Shown here piece by piece: positions 1 through 8,773 of a stretch of 23,955 bases of DNA. The stretch covers positions 1,848,359 through 1,872,313 of the forward strand of contig BFEA01000091.1 of assembly GCA_003427395.1 (NCBI GenBank). Direction: 5' to 3'. The notes under the pieces were generated by a model, which searched no databases, was not told the origin of the DNA, and was given only the letters and a program-made list of their open reading frames with translations. A program made the translations under genes and the position numbers. This DNA is from Chara braunii. Taxonomy: Eukaryota > Streptophyta > Charophyceae > Charales > Characeae. The number at the start of each line of letters is the position of its first letter. Position 1 is the stretch's first letter.

Positions 1-2
1 AC

Positions 3-161
3 GATGATGGCGTCACCTGGACGACCATCGAGGATTCCAGCAACAGACAATTGCAATTGAAATTGGCTCAACATGGACTTTGGCTGGATCGTTTGTTGAT
101 ACGCTTGGTTCCTCATGCATCACTCTGTTCCGCCATGACATGCAATCAGGAGATCGCATAA
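3..161 (+). CDS. Possible 3' end of an unrecognised protein-coding sequence cut by the window edge
   Basis: From base 3 a plus-strand frame stays open for 52 codons to a TAA at 159-161. The residues are mixed and non-repetitive and include an LKLAQHGLWLDRLL stretch that could form an amphipathic helix. I do not recognise the family. The start lies outside the window, and the stop falls 26 bases before the left LTR-like block. The minus strand of the same bases also has a roughly 55-codon open frame, so chance is possible. It does not look like the missing half of the Harbinger transposase found at the other end of the retroelement. Confidence 0.25.
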   Translation, partial: DDGVTWTTIEDSSNRQLQLKLAQHGLWLDRLLIRLVPHASLCSAMTCNQEIA

Positions 162-917
162 TTTTGGAACCCCCTGCGCGTCACATATGTGANGAACCAC
201 TTCCCAAATCCGTGCTATCTTTCGTACCCCTTTTTGCTTGTNTCATACCAACCCCATAGAAACCCCATTTCGTTTTCTTGATTTTGAGTACCGCGTTTTT
301 GGCCCCCATCGTTCGGAAGCTTTTTCGATTCCGGGGTTCTGTTTTTCCTTTCTGCAATTCGGAAAATACATAGGAAATTACGTGCGCCTTAGCGAGCGCA
401 CTGGGAATTGGGCTCGCCAGTTGGGAATTCCGGGATAAGCGGAACATCGACGTGTCCTTTTCGTGTGTGTGAATGTTCTTGGTCGCGTCGGGGAAAACAC
501 TCGGAATTTTGTGCGAATACGAATAGGCATAGGATTTTATTTTCCCCCGTCGCTTTTTCACGCGCAGATATCGTGATTTCAATTTTGAATTAGGCTTTAA
601 CTGTTTCGGTGCCTTTTTCTCTCTTTTTGTTGACGGTGCCGCGCGTGCAAAGCTTTCTCCTCTCTGTCCCCCGCATTGCTCCCTCCCACGCTCCTTTCCC
701 CTTCTCCCTCCTCTTTCTCTCGCCCCGTAACTGTTTTTTTTCTCTCTCTCCCTCTCTCGCCTTGCTCTCTGCGTGCCCCTTTTCCTTTCTTGATCATCTG
801 AATCTTGGACCTGTCTTGCGCCACTTCTCGCGCCTTTTTCCCCTCACCCTCTGAGTCTGGCGCACGACGCCCGGTCGATCCATCGATAACTCCCGCTCGC
901 CAATCAGGTGCGTGGAT

Positions 918-954
918 CAATAGGACCTTCCTATTGTGCGGCCAATCTGATTGG
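918..954 (+). promoter_or_regulatory. U3-like hairpin and CCAAT cluster
   Basis: CAATAGG (918-924) and CCTATTG (930-936) form a perfect 7-bp inverted repeat with a 5-base loop. CCAATC (942-947) and GATTGG (949-954) form a second one around a single base. Both arrangements place CCAAT-type motifs on both strands about 130-170 bases upstream of the TATA box. The first is conserved, with a complemented loop, in the right-hand copy. NF-Y-type binding is an inference. Confidence 0.4.
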
Positions 955-1085
955 TTGAACCTTGAGTTTCGAGGGATCAACATGGCGTTCGTAGAGCATT
1001 CTTCTCAAAGTTTTCTCCTCCTGCTTCTCCTCTTACACCTCAGCTTTCCCGTCGCTTTCTCTCCCTTCTATCTCCCCGTCGCAAC

Positions 1086-1092
1086 TATAAAA
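1086..1092 (+). promoter_or_regulatory. TATA box of the left LTR-like block
   Basis: TATAAAA lies in a GC-richer context downstream of the CCAAT cluster. It points rightward, toward and antisense to the retroelement pol genes. An identical box occurs at the matching position of the right copy. Confidence 0.55.
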
Positions 1093-1133
1093 CCGGCAAG
1101 CGCGGCCCCAAATCTCTCTTACGTTCTCGACTC

Positions 1134-2078
1134 TCAAGCCAGCTTCCAGAAAGCAGTGGCTAGGCAGAGTGTTTGATGCGAGTCGGATAGTCCTGTCAGG
1201 CTAACGATAGGCTGGTCGGTTGCGCGCTGGATCGCCACGACGGACTGTGGGATCTGGGCGAACAGTGTCGAGTCTACGACAGCNGGGTGACAATCGTAGT
1301 GGTGGGAGTTAGCACTCGGCCGTCGGGATCGTCGGTGCGGGTATGAGGATCGATGACTGGAGTTGAGTGAGTTATTGGCCCGGGACCATATTGGAATTAA
1401 CGGCGAATGCGCCTTTGTTGTTGCGCATCTTTCTCTCTGCCACCACACGTTGGACACTTGCTCCGTCCACTCGCGCAGCGAGGTCAAGATCGCGGTATGC
1501 CACTGTGGATTGACCGAGCTGATGTTGCCGTTGAATGCCGCAACCGTGGTGACGTGGCTTGTTTTGGGGCCCGCTCGCCGATGAACTGCGGTTACCTCCG
1601 CGAATACTACTGCATGAGGACTTCCTTCGATTCGAAACGCAGCGGCGGCACAGATACCTCCGTCGCAGAAGAATCGCATCAAACGCCGAAGATCCGCATT
1701 GAGCCGAGAGGGACAAACTTGCCGAATCTCTGAGATGTGGCCACGTGGCTGCAACAGCTGCGCGTCAAGAACCCGCTCCGTGATAAAACTCATGGCGAGG
1801 TAGGAGAGGAGGGCGAAGGACAAGAGGGAGAAAGAGGAGAGAGTTAGATCGTCGTCGTTCTCCTCCCTTTCCGAGGAAGAAGAGGGAGGAAGATCAGAAG
1901 GAGGAAGAAGACGGAGGTAGGAGGTATGCCGGACGATGGGGACAGAGCTATGGTTGGCACTAGACTCAGGCGCGATGCGCACCGTGTTGGCGCCGTTGGG
2001 TCCGAGCTCGACAACGCGAAAACAGCCAGAAAACTTGGGAGCGAGTTTCCGATCGCGTGCACATTTACGTACCTGCAT
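1134..2078 (-). pseudogene. Integrase C-terminal end running on into antisense LTR sequence
   Basis: The first ~60 residues carry RKLAPKFSGCFRVVE followed by NTVRI and HTSYLRLLPP, the pattern of the C-terminal beta-barrel (GPY/F-type) of Gypsy integrases, which helps bind DNA or chromatin. A Ser/Pro/Glu-rich linker ends near base 1850. The frame then stays open for about 140 unrecognised but non-repetitive residues (bases ~1850-1440) and crosses the junction at 1439 into the inverted LTR block for another ~100 residues before stopping at 1134. The last part is probably fortuitous antisense reading. The middle part may be a real C-terminal extension or captured coding sequence. The ATG at 2078 is internal to pol, so this is a piece of a frameshifted polyprotein. 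Confidence 0.55.
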
Positions 2079-2102
2079 TAGGTCCCCTAATTTATATTGA
2101 TG

Positions 2103-2652
2103 CTAGGGCCCAGCATTTCCATTCCGAGCCTCGTAGCTACGGACCTGTCTACCATGGGCCAGTTCGGTCATCCTTTGCCTTTTTCGAGCTAGCTTCGGGA
2201 CAGCTCGTTCCATTAATTCGGTGTACCTTTTGGCCTTGGCCTTGAGAGTTGTACGTGTGTCTCTACCCCCTGCTTCGGCAATTTCCGAGTTACCCCGGTA
2301 GTCGACACAGGAGAGGCTATTAGTTCGAAGTTGAAAAGGGGTAAACCACGTGGACTCGTGAGGGGTGGCCCGGTGGATCCTGACGATTTTGATGTACGAT
2401 CCGGGGCCAAGGACTTGTGTCATGTGCCGCTAAGTTCATGCGAAGGGCAGTTTTAATCATATAGTTGGCATTTTCGGCCAACCCGTTTGACTGGGACACG
2501 TGGGGTGCCGTATGTCGGAGCGTGACGCCCCTTCGCGCAAGCAGTTCTTCTACCTCACCCTTGAACTCGGACCCATTGTCGATCAGAATTTCTTTCGTAT
2601 CTAGATGGGTATAGAGGAACCGTTCGATGTATATGGCTATTTCTGCAGTTTT
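2103..2652 (-). pseudogene. Integrase catalytic core, second half, broken
   Basis: This continues the integrase core after the TGA at 2653-2655 in the same frame. The second catalytic Asp is in IDNGSEFKG (codon 2578-2580) and the Glu is in QSNGLAEN (codon 2473-2475), with 34 residues between them, close to the D,D-35-E signature of DDE integrases. Near 2423 the frame shifts. The new frame carries HRATPHESTWFTPFQL, a conserved downstream segment of Gypsy integrases, then a basic Lys/Arg-rich helix to 2103. Another frame change leads to the C-terminal domain at 2078. The first Asp of the triad is in the preceding fragment. Confidence 0.75.
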
Positions 2653-3636
2653 TCAGGTCTTACAGGGATAGACTTCGATGTACTTGGAAAAATGATCTAT
2701 TAATACCAGCAGGATAGAATATTCAAAGCGGCTTGGGCCAGGTGGCACGTCGATATCTGTCGTGTCCATACTGACTCGCTGGAAAGGATGCTCTACTTCC
2801 GTTGGTACGATCGTGTTTGGTCCCCGTATAGGGGCGCGATCAATGGCACAAACCAGACAGTTAGCGACAATGTATTTGACATCATCTCGTATATTGGACC
2901 AGAACCATCGTTTCTGATCTACAGTTGCCTCCGTGACACGTATTGCGAAATGAGCTTCATGAGCAGATCGGATCCAATCATATCTCTGGAATGGATGGGG
3001 AACCGTCAACCTCGAGCCCGATCCGTCAGTTTTACGTTTTTCCAAATGACCGTTGACCCATCGATAGTCCCGAGATCTCTCGGTTGCCCTACGTCTATCG
3101 TGTTTGGTGAGGTGGTCCAGTGATAATCCCGCTAATATTGCCAATAAAATTTTATCCGTCCAAACCTCCGCTCGTCGATATTTTTCGTCGTATTCGGGGC
3201 CGTCCATACGGGCGGCCTCGAATCGAACCTCCGTGGGGAGTTTGTTCGTTCTAAACAGGGGGCATCTCCATTCCTTGCTATTCGTCTGATATCGAACGAA
3301 AGCCCCGTGCGCACGATTGACACACGTGGTACATTCTACCCAATCAACAAACCTAGTTTCGAAAGGATGGCAGTCGACCCCATAGACCCGTGCAATGCAC
3401 GTGCAAAAATAACAGAATTTGTCGGGGAGGGAGGCAAAGAAAGCTGAGGATGTGAGAGGGGAAAATTTATTAGGAGATGCAGGGGTGGCGGAGGCAAGTG
3501 GGAGAGTCATGATGACAAGAAGGAAGGGATGCAAAGAGGGTAGAACAGACCAATTAGTCCTCGTGTCACTCACTGCTTCGATAAGATCTCCACTTGGCCG
3601 TATCGAGGTCTGATCTCCTGTTCGGGGTCGTTCCAC
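2653..3636 (-). pseudogene. PHD-like cysteine module, integrase zinc finger and start of integrase core
   Basis: Residues 75-128 (bases 3414-3253) resemble a degenerate PHD finger: C75-x2-C78, C102-x2-C105-x4-H110, then W123-x-C125. The sixth and eighth ligands are Phe (F113, F128). Residues 226-263 form the integrase HHCC zinc finger (H226, H229, C260, C263). The core begins with the first catalytic Asp, D291, in SMDTTDI (codon 2764-2766), and the frame ends at a TGA at 2653-2655. The frame overlaps the RT-RNase H frame by 67 bases in another register. The ATG at 3636 is probably not a real start; this is a continuation of pol after a frameshift, programmed or mutational. Confidence 0.8.
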
Positions 3637-5357
3637 GGAATTACCTCCTCACTCTTCGGAACCTTCTCAGGCCGGTGCAGTCGTGTCAGTTCGTCCGCAT
3701 TCCCGTGTCTCTCGTGCTTCCAATGACGAATGTCAAAGTCCATGCTCTGCAGCACTGTTGCCCATCGCCCGATCATGCCAGAGTAATCCTTCGATTTCTT
3801 CAAAGCCAACAGGGGCTCATGATCAGTTATCAAGGTGAACTTTTGCCCGTACAGGTAAGCGCGAAAGTGGCTGATTCCCCAAAGAGCCGCGTACCATTCC
3901 CCCATTGGAGCAGCGTAGTTGCGCTTGCAAGCTGGCACCGATTTGGAGGCATACTCCACCACACTCTCGAGTCCGCTCGGTCCCACCGGGGCAAGGATCG
4001 CCGAAATTGCCTCTGGCTGCCAGTCAGTGATGAGAACAAAAGGCTTTTCGGGATCCGGTCTTATAAGGAATGGAGTCGAAATGAGAGCAGCCTTGAGTTT
4101 GGAAAACGCTTGATCGCACTCCGGCGTCCAGATCAACGATAAATATTTGCGCAGCAGATTCATGAGGGGTCCCGCAATCGCCGCGAAGCCCTTGATAAAT
4201 CTTCGGTAGTACGAGGCNAGGCCCAGAAAGGCGCGAACTTGCGTGATTGTTGTAGGCACCGGTGCAGTCCTAATAGTTGTCGCCTTCTGTGGCTCCGGCT
4301 GGAGTCCCTTGTCTGTCACCACGTGCCCTAGGGAGGAAATGGTGGTAAGAAAAAACTTACACTTCTCAAGCGCCACCTTGAAGCCCGCATCCCGTAACGC
4401 GTGCAGTGCCCATTCGATGTGCTGCACGTGTCCCTCGTAGGAACTCGAATACACCAAGATATCATCCATGTACACAATCACGCAGTAGTTGACGATGCTC
4501 TGTGCCAAACGAGTCTTTCTCACGAAATTATAAAAAGCCATGTTCATGGCTCGCTGAAAGGTCACGGGGGCGTTGCAGATACCCATCGGACATCGAATCC
4601 ACTGCCACGTGCCCTCGAAAAGTACAAACGCTGTTTTCGAACGATCTTCTTCTCGAACAAGAAGATGATGGAACCCATGGCGAACATCAAACTTGCTGAA
4701 AAATCGAGCACTCCCAATCGCATCTAACAACTCATCAATCCGGGGGAGGGGGTACACATCTTTGATTGTGATATCATTCAACTTTCGGTAATCAATGCAA
4801 ATGTGAATCCCTCCGACTTTTTTAGGCACGATTACTACGAGAAAAGACCAGGGACCTATGGCGGGTTCGATCCATCCATTAGCTTCGAACTCCTTAATCC
4901 GCTGAAAAGCGGTTGCTCTTTGAGCTGGCGAGTATCGGTAGGGAGCGCAGCTAATGGGCGGATGATCTCCCGTGAGGATGGCATGCTCAATCACATTAGT
5001 TAAGCCGATATCATTATCANGCATGCTCANCACTTCTGCGTAACCATTCAACACACAGATTAACGACTTCCGAAGTTNCGTGGGAACATGACTCGGGANG
5101 GGGATTGTTGATTCCCCGGAAATCTTAAGGGGCATATCGACCCAATCAACCGGCNGTTCCCGCCGATCACCGACACTAGAGAAGATGNAACTACTNGTGC
5201 GAACAGAGAAGACATTTGCTATCATCTGGGACTCCGCGGGGCTAATCATCTTCGTTTCTTTAGTTTCAGCGTCAGTCTCTGAACCAATCGAGGTCGGTTC
5301 CACAATTAACCCCGTTAGATCCGTTATTTTTTGCATCACATTAGGTACATCACTCAC
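3570..5357 (-). CDS. Ty3/Gypsy reverse transcriptase and RNase H region of pol
   Basis: The product would copy element RNA into cDNA and degrade the RNA strand. RT motifs in order are PYRYSPAQR (near 140), IDYRKLND (near 190), the first catalytic Asp D224 in FSKFDVRHGF, CPMGICNAPVTFQ (256-268), and YMDD at 296-299 (bases 4472-4461). LGHVVTDKG and AFLGXASYYRRFIKGF mark the thumb/connection. RNase H acidic residues are D445 (ITDW, where families usually have TDAS), E487, D512 (TDHEPL) and D555 (GNADELTR). Several X residues in the first 115 positions come from N bases. The first ~110 residues belong to the protease-RT linker. The RT and RNase H cores look intact, but the frame is separated from protease and integrase by shifts. 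Confidence 0.93.
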   Translation of the reverse strand: MSDVPNVMQKITDLTGLIVEPTSIGSETDAETKETKMISPAESQMIANVFSVRXSSXIFSSVGDRREXPVDWVDMPLKISGESTIPXPSHVPTXLRKSLICVLNGYAEVXSMXDNDIGLTNVIEHAILTGDHPPISCAPYRYSPAQRATAFQRIKEFEANGWIEPAIGPWSFLVVIVPKKVGGIHICIDYRKLNDITIKDVYPLPRIDELLDAIGSARFFSKFDVRHGFHHLLVREEDRSKTAFVLFEGTWQWIRCPMGICNAPVTFQRAMNMAFYNFVRKTRLAQSIVNYCVIVYMDDILVYSSSYEGHVQHIEWALHALRDAGFKVALEKCKFFLTTISSLGHVVTDKGLQPEPQKATTIRTAPVPTTITQVRAFLGXASYYRRFIKGFAAIAGPLMNLLRKYLSLIWTPECDQAFSKLKAALISTPFLIRPDPEKPFVLITDWQPEAISAILAPVGPSGLESVVEYASKSVPACKRNYAAPMGEWYAALWGISHFRAYLYGQKFTLITDHEPLLALKKSKDYSGMIGRWATVLQSMDFDIRHWKHERHGNADELTRLHRPEKVPKSEEVIPWNDPEQEIRPRYGQVEILSKQ

Positions 5358-5716
5358 TGGTGCTTCCGCCTTTGTTTAATCAAGGCGATGGTGGCTCCTG
5401 TCGTTAGTAACGATCTGGGCGGAAAAATAGAAACATCCAAATACTGTTCCGTTTGCTGATAACGCGTTCGTAAGGAGAGAGGTCCCTCGTGCAAGGTGCG
5501 AGGGGGTTCTTAATCATCAGTCAGGTCGGACACTTGTAATATGGGTTCCCCAAGGAGAGCCGAAGAACTAACTTGAATTATCGGATGCGCAAGCGCGCTG
5601 TCTCCTGAATCCACGTGGAAGCTTCAAGCAGGGTCGGAGCACACTTGGAATTCTTCGAGAATTTCGTGTTCGAACCGTTCAACCAGGTGCTTCCATTCAT
5701 CTTTGCTGGGCAACTC
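5358..5716 (-). other. Protease-to-RT linker of pol, no intact frame
   Basis: These 359 bases lie between the protease and RT frames of the same element. No frame crosses them, and I recognise no domain. They are most simply the decayed linker of the polyprotein. Confidence 0.4.
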
Positions 5717-6355
5717 TTATTCGTATTCCTGTTCCCTGATTCCACTATCAATATCTGAGGAAGAACACTCTTCGGGATTGATGTATCTAATCATCCCTAT
5801 TTGGGCCGAGTTAGGGGTTCGTTTTATCGTCCNNGTGGAAATTCGCAGAGGAACNGTTTGAGGCTTTCCCCCAGTTTGAGTGAGCACCAACTGTTTCGAA
5901 TCGAAATGCAATCGTGCGCCCACCGCCATCGCCCAAGGCAATCCTAATAGTACAGAATAGGAGCGCACATCTATTACGAGTGCGTTGACGAGGACGTGTA
6001 CTCGTCCAACCTTTACAGCCACGTTTTCAATAATGCCTACGATATTCATTGCTTCCTGGTCGGCGGAGACATAATTGTCCTTGCCAGATTGAGGAAGAAT
6101 GGATCCGAGTCGTCCCGTCTTCCTAATAGTGTCCAATGATATGGCTACTGCAGAAGACCCTGTGTCGATAAGGGCGTTAAACGGCTCGCCCCAAATCTCG
6201 CAATCACACTCTGCACTTTTCCATAGCACCGGCCGAACTCGTACGAAGTGATCTTTCTCCACTAAAGAGATCGCTGCTATTCGTGCGGCCTCAGGTTCGC
6301 AGGCTTTGGGTTCGGGTTGTGCAACTTCCTCGTTTCCTTCCTTCTTCTTTAACAT
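5717..6355 (-). CDS. Retroelement aspartic protease
   Basis: This would cleave the gag-pol polyprotein into mature proteins. The catalytic triplet is D64-T65-G66 in ALIDTGSSA (bases 6166-6158), followed by hydrophobic strands and VLLGLPWA, the usual second motif of Gypsy proteases. The first ~30 residues are acidic and Lys-rich and look like a gag-protease linker. The last ~50 residues contain three X positions and lead into the linker before RT. At 212 residues it is longer than the protease core alone (about 100), consistent with a slice of a polyprotein. The frame is separate from gag, with 135 bases between the two. Confidence 0.85.
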   Translation of the reverse strand: MLKKKEGNEEVAQPEPKACEPEAARIAAISLVEKDHFVRVRPVLWKSAECDCEIWGEPFNALIDTGSSAVAISLDTIRKTGRLGSILPQSGKDNYVSADQEAMNIVGIIENVAVKVGRVHVLVNALVIDVRSYSVLLGLPWAMAVGARLHFDSKQLVLTQTGGKPQXVPLRISXXTIKRTPNSAQIGMIRYINPEECSSSDIDSGIREQEYE

Positions 6356-6490
6356 CCGTTGTACGCGCTAATAGGTGAAGCGCTTTTGATTTTTCTGGCA
6401 ATGTTGTAAAAGTTTATCATTCGCCGCTTCAGATATGGTGAGCAGATGTCCCACCGGGATCGGAACACGAATATCTAGTTGTTTGAGTGC

Positions 6491-7864
6491 TCATAGCACG
6501 TCAATCTCTCCTGTTCGNAACTGCGGACCAGGATTGGATTCGCGATCGACCCATTCGAGATCATCAAGGGCCGATCGGATTGCTCCGACTATGCCTGCAA
6601 GATGAAGATATTCGAGTGGATCGACCACGTCAGCAGCGTCAGAGGGGGAAGCTCCTGATGTCGACGCCATTGTCGTCGAAGGGCAAGGCTGCTCTGGAGC
6701 ATATGCTACGAGCTCCCCTCCTTGGTCTCTATCCATCAGAGCGGCCACTTGTCCCTGATTCAGGGCGACAGGAGCCGCGGCAGGTGGAGGCTGATTACGC
6801 TTTGGCTGCNGACAGTCTCGGGCGAAATGTCCGGGTTGTTTGCAGTTAAAACACTCGATCTTTCCCGCTGAATTAGCTAGATGAGGGAACTGAGGTGCGT
6901 ACCCTGGAGCAGGCGGGGCAGGTAAGAGCGGAAATGATGCGGGGGCCGGCCGAGCTGAGGCCGGGTTAGGCTTGATTAGCCTATTCATTATCTGTTCCAT
7001 CCGTTCCATATGAGCGACCTGCATTTGGACCAGGTTGCTCATCCATTCGGACTGCTTGGTAGTGGCCGTATGGATCATTTGGGCAAGGTGTAAGTTGGTT
7101 ATTGCCGGTGAGGAGGGTTCTGGTGAGATTCCGCCTTTAACGACTGCGATCGATTGATTCACCAGGGGAGAGGAAGAAGAAGCAGGCGGGGTATCGGAAA
7201 CGATCCCGCTGGGAAGGTCATGGTCGGGGCGGGGATAAAACCGTTCGACCGCCTGCAGCCATGATCGCCTTTTAGCCATTACATCCCGTATGGTATCTGT
7301 AATGTCTTCGTCTCCCTGGCTGATATACTTTTTTGTATCAGCCAGGTCCAGTTCCAATGCTTTAGGAATGATAGTCGATAACTGGTGTGTTTCCGGCGGG
7401 ACCTTTTTCTGCAGTTTTCCTTTCAATGTCGGACTTCGTAGGTGATCAATGAACAAATCTCGAGCGGATTTCTCGTCTCGCCCGGATTTGTCCAACGTGG
7501 TTTGAAACCGATCTACGAAATCGGGCAACAATTTCCCTGGTCCTTGTGGCCGATTTTTGAGTACGTACCAGGCGGCATCTTCACTGACCGTATCGAATCG
7601 AGCCAAGAAAGCTTGTTTGAAATTATTCCAATCTACCCACGTATGTTTTCTGAACCAGTCATGCGACGTGTTGCGGAGTAGCAAGGTCAAAACGCGGGGA
7701 AGATCGGTTGCGCTGTAGTTTTGAGCTTCTACAGCTTTCATCCAAGCCTCGGGATGGGTATGATTAGGGAAGAAAGGGAAGGGGGTGGGGATACTAACGA
7801 TCACCCGAGTACCGTCCACCATTGGTGCTGCGGGTGCAGCCGCACCAGACTGAGACCAGGTCAC
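6491..7864 (-). CDS. Ty3/Gypsy gag protein with CCHC zinc knuckle
   Basis: Gag forms the virus-like particle that packages the element RNA. Residues ~30-190 fit the retrotransposon gag capsid domain: HPEAWMKAVE, then WVDWNNFKQAFLARFD, then a DFVDRFQTTLDK segment. A Pro/Ala-rich linker with a Met/Gln-rich helix (residues ~265-300) precedes the RNA-binding knuckle CFNCKQPGHFARDC at 338-351 (bases 6853-6812). The 457-residue length is normal. The start at 7864 lies 83 bases after the PBS-like site, a plausible leader. The last ~90 residues after the knuckle are unrecognised. The frame appears whole, with two N-derived X residues. Confidence 0.88.
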   Translation of the reverse strand: MTWSQSGAAAPAAPMVDGTRVIVSIPTPFPFFPNHTHPEAWMKAVEAQNYSATDLPRVLTLLLRNTSHDWFRKHTWVDWNNFKQAFLARFDTVSEDAAWYVLKNRPQGPGKLLPDFVDRFQTTLDKSGRDEKSARDLFIDHLRSPTLKGKLQKKVPPETHQLSTIIPKALELDLADTKKYISQGDEDITDTIRDVMAKRRSWLQAVERFYPRPDHDLPSGIVSDTPPASSSSPLVNQSIAVVKGGISPEPSSPAITNLHLAQMIHTATTKQSEWMSNLVQMQVAHMERMEQIMNRLIKPNPASARPAPASFPLLPAPPAPGYAPQFPHLANSAGKIECFNCKQPGHFARDCXQPKRNQPPPAAAPVALNQGQVAALMDRDQGGELVAYAPEQPCPSTTMASTSGASPSDAADVVDPLEYLHLAGIVGAIRSALDDLEWVDRESNPGPQXRTGEIDVL

Positions 7865-7933
7865 TGGGCGATCCCGACGAGCTAGTTGAGGGTCTCTCCT
7901 ACCTCTCGCCGGTTCGACTTGCTATCATCAGAA

Positions 7934-7947
7934 CCGACACGTGTCGG
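7934..7947. promoter_or_regulatory. 14-bp perfect palindrome beside the PBS
   Basis: CCGACACGTGTCGG is fully self-complementary and abuts the primer-binding-like site, between it and the gag start. Retroviral leaders often carry a self-complementary dimerisation signal here; that role is an inference. It also contains a CACGTG (G-box) core. Confidence 0.45.
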
Positions 7948-7958
7948 CTCCGATACCA
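7947..7958 (-). promoter_or_regulatory. Primer-binding-site-like sequence (initiator Met tRNA)
   Basis: The minus strand reads TGGTATCGGAGC, one mismatch in twelve from TGGTATCAGAGC, the common plant-lineage PBS complementary to the 3' end of initiator tRNA-Met. Its place just upstream of gag fits. A PBS normally touches the LTR end, which would put the LTR 3' end near 7960 and make the LTR about 2.7 kb with the 8171-8773 ORF inside it. The bases beside it do not show a clear CA end. Confidence 0.6.
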
Positions 7959-8170
7959 ACCTCACGGCCCGTGCTGTCTTTCGTTCGGAGTGTTAGGCGT
8001 GCGGAAAGAGGCCCAGAAAAACAGCAAGATGGGGTGTGCCAAGGATTTTTGAAAATTGAGTGGGGGGAAACAGATCGAACTGAAATCCCCCGTGTTGGTC
8101 CAATGAAGCAAGTGGATTGTTTTCACGCGTCGCGAAAGGCGCGCGCGGGCACGGCGCGAAATATCCAAAT

Positions 8171-8773
8171 TCAATCCAAAAAGTATTGTCGGGCTTCCCA
8201 CTGGGCTACAGCCCGACGTTTGGAACGGAAAGGCTTTGGCATGCTTTGCATGTCTCGTTTTCGTATCAAATCTCGTCGTCGTACACTGGTCAGTTCCGAG
8301 TTTGACGTGGATTGTCTAAGCCACGTGGCTCTTTCTTTATGCTCGTCTTCACTCCGCACACGATAGTGGAAACCCCTGGACTCGTAGCGCTCAAAACGCT
8401 GACATTCGGTGCATAGAGTGCGCGGCCAGTGGGGTTCTACTGTCGTCCACGGGATGACGATCANCTCGTTGAATGGCAACAATATCGAGTAAGGTGGGAA
8501 GTGTGTATCGATAATGACAAACCCAGCCTCTACAAACCCTGAACAACGATTGGCCAGAGGGAAGTAGTATCGTCCGCCGATTTGTGCAACGACTTCTCGT
8601 ACGTCCCACTCGCATACACGTGTCCTTCCCTCGTTGTAGGGAAAAGGCCGTGTTGGGACGGGAGGTACGGGAGGCTGGTGCCCGATCGGAGGGTACTGGT
8701 CAGTCCACATATCAATCAATTGTAAAGAACTGGAGACGTCATCAAGAAAAGAAAACGCTCGCGCATCCCACAA
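8171..8773 (-). CDS. Unrecognised extra ORF upstream of gag
   Basis: This is a 200-residue frame in the same direction as gag. I do not recognise it. It is non-repetitive and looks protein-like: a Pro-rich stretch at 33-45, an aromatic-rich middle (GGRYYFPLANRC near 66-77, FPPYSILLPF near 92-101), cysteines C54, C77, C121 and C124 (the last two as CTEC), and a basic C-terminal third ending in many Arg/Lys. A metal-binding role for the cysteines is possible but unproven. Extra ORFs upstream of gag are known in Tat/Ogre-type Gypsy elements, so an accessory retroelement protein is the best guess. If the PBS at 7947-7958 is real, the ORF would lie inside a long LTR. There is no evidence of homology to the region downstream of integrase. 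Confidence 0.5.
   Translation of the reverse strand: MWDARAFSFLDDVSSSLQLIDMWTDQYPPIGHQPPVPPVPTRPFPYNEGRTRVCEWDVREVVAQIGGRYYFPLANRCSGFVEAGFVIIDTHFPPYSILLPFNEXIVIPWTTVEPHWPRTLCTECQRFERYESRGFHYRVRSEDEHKERATWLRQSTSNSELTSVRRRDLIRKRDMQSMPKPFRSKRRAVAQWEARQYFLD

Larger units (their letters stand above)
188..1439 (+). repeat. Left LTR-like block, inverted relative to gag-pol
   Basis: Read on plus, the block begins TGTGANGAACC at 188 and stays alignable to the reverse complement of 10642-9392 as far as TTCTCTCTG at 1431-1439. Paired coordinates sum to 10830-10831 along the whole length, so there is almost no net insertion or deletion. It carries a pyrimidine-rich tract (about 640-860), CCAAT-type hairpins (918-954) and a TATA box (1086-1092), as expected of LTR U3 sequence. 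The homology stops abruptly at 1439 without a clear CA end, so this may be a truncated LTR. Confidence 0.8.

Noticed and set aside
1-187. Remaining half of the Harbinger transposase beyond the left LTR-like block
   Set aside because: No DGTHI-type motif or other family feature is found in any minus-strand frame, and flanking bases do not match as a target duplication.
597-983. Frames inside the LTR-like blocks (for example 597-983 minus, 805-1176 plus, 9655-9897 minus)
   Set aside because: They follow the pyrimidine-rich tract and appear in both copies only because the DNA is repeated; they overlap the promoter elements.
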